Assembly: GCA_963576565.1 (NCBI GenBank)
Contig: OY755044.1
Span: forward strand, 48,131,134-48,195,133
Direction of reading: 5' to 3'
Length of the DNA: 64,000 nucleotides
Source: Aspidapion aeneum
Lineage: Eukaryota; Arthropoda; Insecta; Coleoptera; Brentidae
In this document: piece after piece, positions 59,464 to 64,000 of the stretch
Numbering within the stretch: the stretch's first letter is position 1
How the letters are laid out: every line of letters begins with the position of its first letter
Notes under the pieces: generated by a model
What the model saw: the letters and a program-made list of their open reading frames with translations, nothing else
What the model was told of the DNA's origin: nothing
Databases searched by the model: none
Position numbers and translations under genes: made by a program

Positions 59464-60433
59464 TGGTCCGTACACCACTGTATATAAAAATTGTGTCGTC
59501 CCAAAATTTAAATAATAAATTAATACTTATAATTTCAATTCTAATTTCTTTGAATCAATCAATCATTTAGTTTCTTCGATTCTATTGGTTTCTAATTTCA
59601 TTCGACCGCGCAAAAAACAAGCCTTTTTTTTGTCTCAAATGAGCGCGACGCAGCGATCCCGAAAAGTGCATATAAAAATACTTTATAAGTACAAATTTTT
59701 CTGCTCGACTGAAAACATTTTAAGAATACCTACGTCTTCTTATTTTTTAATTTTGTGCTCAAAATAACTCAAACCATTCAATTCAATTCAATATACTACA
59801 GAGTGATTCTTACGATTACGCCACGAGGTGATCCGTGATTACGCCATCAACCAAAGACGAGGAGGTAGGCCTACCCAGGGAAGAAAACATCAAGAAACCG
59901 GTAAGTTGGGATAAAAAAAGGCCGTAGTAATTTTTCTTACAAACCCTGAGCGAGTTCATTTTAAAGCTTGCTGTCTATCGAAGGAACTAACATCGCTGAA
60001 AAATTATTTAGGAAACGTTAATATAATTTATTGGCCCATACGAGCGGATTGAACTACTCATAGGGTTTTTTAAGTAAGAAAATATTAATCGATAGTTTTC
60101 GATATTTAATTTCTCGAAATTTTTTTGATCGAAGTAGTATCTTTCGATACTCTCAATATTTTCTTCTTCAATTTTTATCGATATTTTTTCGATATTTGGA
60201 AGTATTACCTACTCAAGTAAAAAAACATCAACTCAATTTACTTTAAAAAAGAAAAATAATAATTTTATTTGTTTTATTATTTTAATATAAAATTCCAAGT
60301 AGGTATTTTTCTAAAAGTGACGATATTATTTTGTCTCAGGCGAACACAATTTTTTGTTGATTTTAGTGCACAGTTTTTTAGCAAAGGTGTTTTTTATTGG
60401 ATATGGGTATAACCATATACTTAGTATAGTAAA
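59464..60433. other. Probable 5' LTR/leader region of the BEL/Pao element
   Basis: It lies between the satellite and gag. A possible LTR start is TGTATATAAAAATTG at ~59,479. The 3' LTR is outside the window, so LTR limits and primer-binding site cannot be fixed. 60,080-60,200 has repeated (A)TATCGAT(A) words. No gene is seen. Confidence 0.35.
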
Positions 60434-60990
60434 TTGGTATACACTTTGAATTTTCAAAATAGTTGGTTTTTTTGGATTGCTACTCTAAGCGTCCATACTT
60501 GCAACATTTTTTTTTTGAAAATTCAATTTTCTAATTTTGCGATTTTCTCAATTTTTGTTTTTTTTTTAAATTCTCAATTTGTTTTGGATTGCTACTCGAA
60601 GCCGTCCATACTTGTAACTTTTTTAGAAAATAATTTTTTTTTTCTAATTTTGCAATTTTCTCAATTTCGATTTTTTCAAATTCTCAATTTGTCTTGGATC
60701 ACTTCTCGAGATCGTCCATACTTGTAATTTTTTTAGAAATTCAATTTTCTAATTTTGCGATTTTCTCAATTTTGATTTTTTCAAATTCTCAATTCGTTTT
60801 GGATTACTACTCGAAGCCGTCCATACTTATAATTTTTTTTTTTTAATATTATTTTCTAATCTTGCGACTCTCAATTTTTAATTTTTTTAATTCTCAATTT
60901 GCAACGATTTCTTTAAAAACTCGATTTTGTAATTTTTTAATTTTCTCAAATTTTTAAATTTTTTCTCATATTCTTAATTGGTCTTGATTT
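60434..60990. repeat. ~115-bp tandem repeats in the retrotransposon leader
   Basis: Four copies of TTGGATTGCTACTCGAAGCC-GTCCATACTTG followed by AATTTTCTAATTTTGCGATT and TTCTCAATTT stretches (starts near 60,472, 60,589, 60,695 and 60,800), ending just before the gag start. Confidence 0.75.
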
Positions 60991-61003
60991 TTACGAATAA
61001 GCC

Positions 61004-62873
61004 ATGGCTGACGAACTTAAACAAATTCAAAATTTACGCCAAACGGAGTTTCAAAAACTTAAAGAAATTCACGTTACGGCAAGTAAAGTTAACCAGGGCG
61101 ATGAAAGCCAGATTCCAGTTTTCAGATGCATGTATTTGAGCGTCCAATCTATTTATGAAAAATTTTATGAATATCACAACCAGGTTGTCATTTTGATCTC
61201 TGGAGATGATAAGGCCTTTAACACTGAAGATAATGTCCGCAAACTATTCGACTTAATGTATTATCAATGCAAAGCATACTTTTTTAAATTACCAACAGAA
61301 ACATTGAATTTAAATCACAATTTTCAAGCTAATCCATCCTCTACTCAATCTCAACATTTTTTCCAACCAAAACTAGATTTTGAAATACCTATTTTCAAAG
61401 GAAATATTGAATCATTTCAATCCTTTATCGATATTTTTGATGCTTTAGTGCAATAAAAATATTCCAAAAATTTTTAAGTTTTCGACTTTAAAATCTCATG
61501 TTACTGGTTCTGCATTATCGGTAATCGACAATTTACTATTATCTGATGATAATTATGACATAGCCTATGCAACTCTGCGCAACCGATTTATCAATCCCCG
61601 TTCATTGGCAACGAATTTATGGAAAAATTTGGAAAATGCACCAAGTGTATCTACAGATAATCCCACAGCTGTGAGAAATTTATTGGATACTTTTTCAAAA
61701 AATATTGCTGCTTTAACTAATGTCGGCTTGCCTACTCAATATTGGGACTTTATTCTGGTACAAATGATTCTCAAACGCTTACCTGTTTCTATAGTCACTC
61801 GTTTTGAACTTTTTTATGAGGACTCAAATAATATTCCATCTTTAAAAGTTCTCATGGATTTTCTACATAAAAATTGTATGGCTTTAGATAACATTCAGGT
61901 CTCTCCTGCCTATAAACCAAAACCTCAATTTACAAAACCAACTCATTTTAAAAACCAAACTTTATCTAAACAAAGTCCGGTTTTAAATACTTATATGGCT
62001 CAGACGCAATCTCAAGGTCAAGAAGCCTTCACTTCAACCCCTCCTCAACAAAATAACTTAACTTGCTCAATTTGCAATTCAGGTTCGCATAATATTTTTA
62101 AATGTCAAGAGTTCTTATCAAAAACTCCTCACGATCGCTTTCAACTAGCTAAGGTAAAAAAGTTATGCATCAACTGTTTATCCAAAGCTCATAAAACTTC
62201 CTTGTGTCAATCTACCTCTAAATGTCACAAATGTGAATCCTTGCATCATACATATTTGTGCTTTTCTACGCGTCAAAACCGCAATGACGTTTCTGAATCG
62301 AATCAACATCCTAACAATCCATCTACTGACCCACTTTTTACTGGTTTTACCAATGTCAAAAAAAGTACGTTACTTTCTACCGCCCGTATCGAAGTTTTAG
62401 ATAGCAAAGGGACCTATCAACCTCTGCGCTGCCTTTTAGATACTGGGAGTATGACGTCTATTATAACCTCAAAATGTCTCAATCGTTTAGGACTTAAACC
62501 CTCCTCTACTTCAGTTCAATTGTCTGGTCTAGGCACAATGCAAACTTTTGTGGATCAAGAAGTTACTTTGTCTCTCCGCCCTTTTCAAAGGACTAATCCA
62601 GTTTTTACAGTCGATGCTCTTGTCGTGTCCAAAGTCAGCGAAAGTTTGCCTCCCTATGAGCTCTCTACTGACACCTGGTGTCACTTAGCTTATATTCGAT
62701 TGGCTGACAAAGAGTTTCACAGCCCTGGTCAGGTTGATATCTTATTAGGTGCTGATATTTATGGTAAACTTTTACTGGATGGACATATCCGAGGCGGTCC
62801 AGATCAACCTGATGCAATTAATACAGTATTTGGTTATGTTTTAATGGGCAAAGTCTCAACAAGAGCCCCTTAA
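61004..62873 (+). pseudogene. gag-pro: BEL/Pao gag-protease region
   Basis: The first part (61,004-61,456, 150 codons, MADELKQIQNLRQ) is the N-terminal gag. A single-base frameshift near 61,452-61,458 moves the rest to another frame, open from ~61,455 to 62,870. That part has the gag core, two zinc knuckles (CSICNSGSHNIFKC and CHKCESLHHTYLC) and an aspartic protease with the DTGS motif (62,439-62,450). The DILLGADIYGKLL segment is typical of BEL/Pao. An in-frame TAA (62,871-62,873) separates it from pol. Confidence 0.9.
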
Positions 62874-64000
62874 GCAATTTCTGCTATGTTCTGCCATATC
62901 GAAGATTCTGTTTCTTTGGATGCTCAAATTGAACGATTTTGGCAGATAGAAGATGTTCCTAAAGTCACGTGTCTATCTCCAGATGATCAAAAATGTGAAA
63001 AGATATTTCAGGAAAGTTTTCAAAGGGACGAAACTGGGAGATTTATTATCAAATTGCCCTTTAGGGATGATTCTAATCCTTGCTTTCCCGGGATACGATC
63101 TTTAGCATTAAATCGATTTTATTCACTGGAACGTTCACTGCATAAACAGCCTCAACTTTTTTCTCAATATTATGATTTTATTCAAGAATTTCTCGATCTC
63201 GATCACATGGAGTTATCTAATGATGTAAAACTCAATTCATTTTATTTACCACATCACTGCGTTATGAGACCAGAAAGTTTAACAACTAAATTACGCGTAG
63301 TTTTTAATGGCTCTGCACATTTACCCAATCAACCCTCTCTAAATTCAAAATTGTATTCTGGTCCTAAACTTCAAAATGATATTTTCACAATTTTACTCAA
63401 TTTTCGAACTTACACCTATACTCTTACAGCAGCTATCTCAAAAATGTTTAGACAATTAATTGTTCATTCCGACCACCAAAATTACCAAAAAATCTTATGG
63501 AGATTTTCTACCTCAGAACCAATTCAAGAATATCGAATAAAACGACTTGTTTATGGTCTAACTTCCTCTCCATACCTTGCTATTCGAGTTCTTCATCAAC
63601 TAGCAGAAGAAGAGGGTCCTACATATCCTTTAGCTGCTGAAGCTTTACGCAATTCAACCTATGTTGATGATATAGTTACTGGAAGCTCTTCCTTTGAGTC
63701 TGCGCAGATGTTACAACAACAACTTGTTGATTTGCTAAGAAAAGGAGGCTTTGAACTCCAAAAATGGTCCAGTAACTGCCCACAGCTTCTAACTCAGCTT
63801 TCTCCATCGGAAGTATCGATTAATTCTCTCAATTTTGACTCCGATTCTACTACAGATTCCTCTCTAAAAGTACTAGGTTTGGAATGGAGTGCTTCTTCTG
63901 ACTCTTTTCGATTTTTCGTCAAATTTCCTGATAAACCTTGTACTAAGCGGAATCTTTTATCAAGCCTTGCGCAAATTTTTGATCCGCTGGGAATTATTTC
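62874..64000 (+). pseudogene. pol: BEL/Pao reverse transcriptase region (runs off window)
   Basis: Open in the same frame as gag-pro from 62,874 to the window end. Visible are LRVVFNGSA, KMFRQL, YGLTSSPYLAIRVLHQ, YVDD (motif C, ~63,661-63,672) and FELQKWSSNC, all BEL/Pao RT hallmarks. The motif A aspartate expected before KMFRQ is an alanine (GCT, 63,432-63,434), so the enzyme should be inactive. RNase H and integrase would lie beyond the window. Confidence 0.9.

Overview
This is AT-rich nuclear DNA from an animal, most likely an insect. Supporting signs are several families of retrotransposons and DNA transposons, short GT-AG introns, a single-copy p47 (NSFL1C) gene, and a 1-kb array of a 10-bp repeat that joins the arthropod telomere word TTAGG to TTGGG. 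I cannot name the species. Almost everything in the window is transposon-derived; only two transcription units look like host genes.

Layout. (1) 0.5-1.9 kb: decayed non-LTR (LINE) reverse transcriptase. (2) 2.2-12.3 kb: a dense cluster of fold-back and terminal-inverted-repeat (TIR) elements, including a 1.65-kb TA-flanked element full of a TATCGAC motif and a 541-bp element with a 9-bp target duplication. (3) 12.9-13.06 kb: tail of another LINE. (4) 13,120-43,530: the dominant structure, a direct tandem array of four ~7.3-7.8-kb units (called A, B, C and D). Each unit starts with one hairpin, and three of the four end with a cluster of related hairpins. Every unit carries the same dead, 5'-truncated RTE-type LINE and the same 355-bp TIR element. 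The units differ by later insertions and deletions: a 710-bp element and a 205-bp element in A, a perfect 599-bp palindrome in B, internal duplications and a 1.2-kb CCCAAC-ended transposon in C, and an extra TIR element in D. (5) 43.5-46.1 kb: LINE remnant with its catalytic core deleted, split by a 10-bp minisatellite. (6) 46.9-50.2 kb: the gene island, with p47 (minus strand) and, upstream on the same strand, a small two-exon gene of unknown function. (7) 50.6-54.8 kb: a PIF/Harbinger remnant, an adjoining 1.64-kb element with an exact 8-bp target duplication, and a mariner-like element nested inside the latter. (8) 56-59.5 kb: a Tigger-like fragment, a GC-rich fold-back element, AACCGAACC-type repeats, and the telomere-like array. 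(9) 59.5-64 kb: the 5' part of a BEL/Pao LTR retrotransposon, with gag, zinc knuckles, protease and reverse transcriptase running off the window. It is dead through a frameshift, a stop codon and loss of one catalytic aspartate.

How it fits together. The two host genes occupy about 3.5 kb. The rest records repeated transposon insertion, mostly of non-autonomous elements with visible target duplications, plus local amplification of one composite block. Defects shared by the array units show that the RTE copy died before the block multiplied; unshared insertions date events after it.
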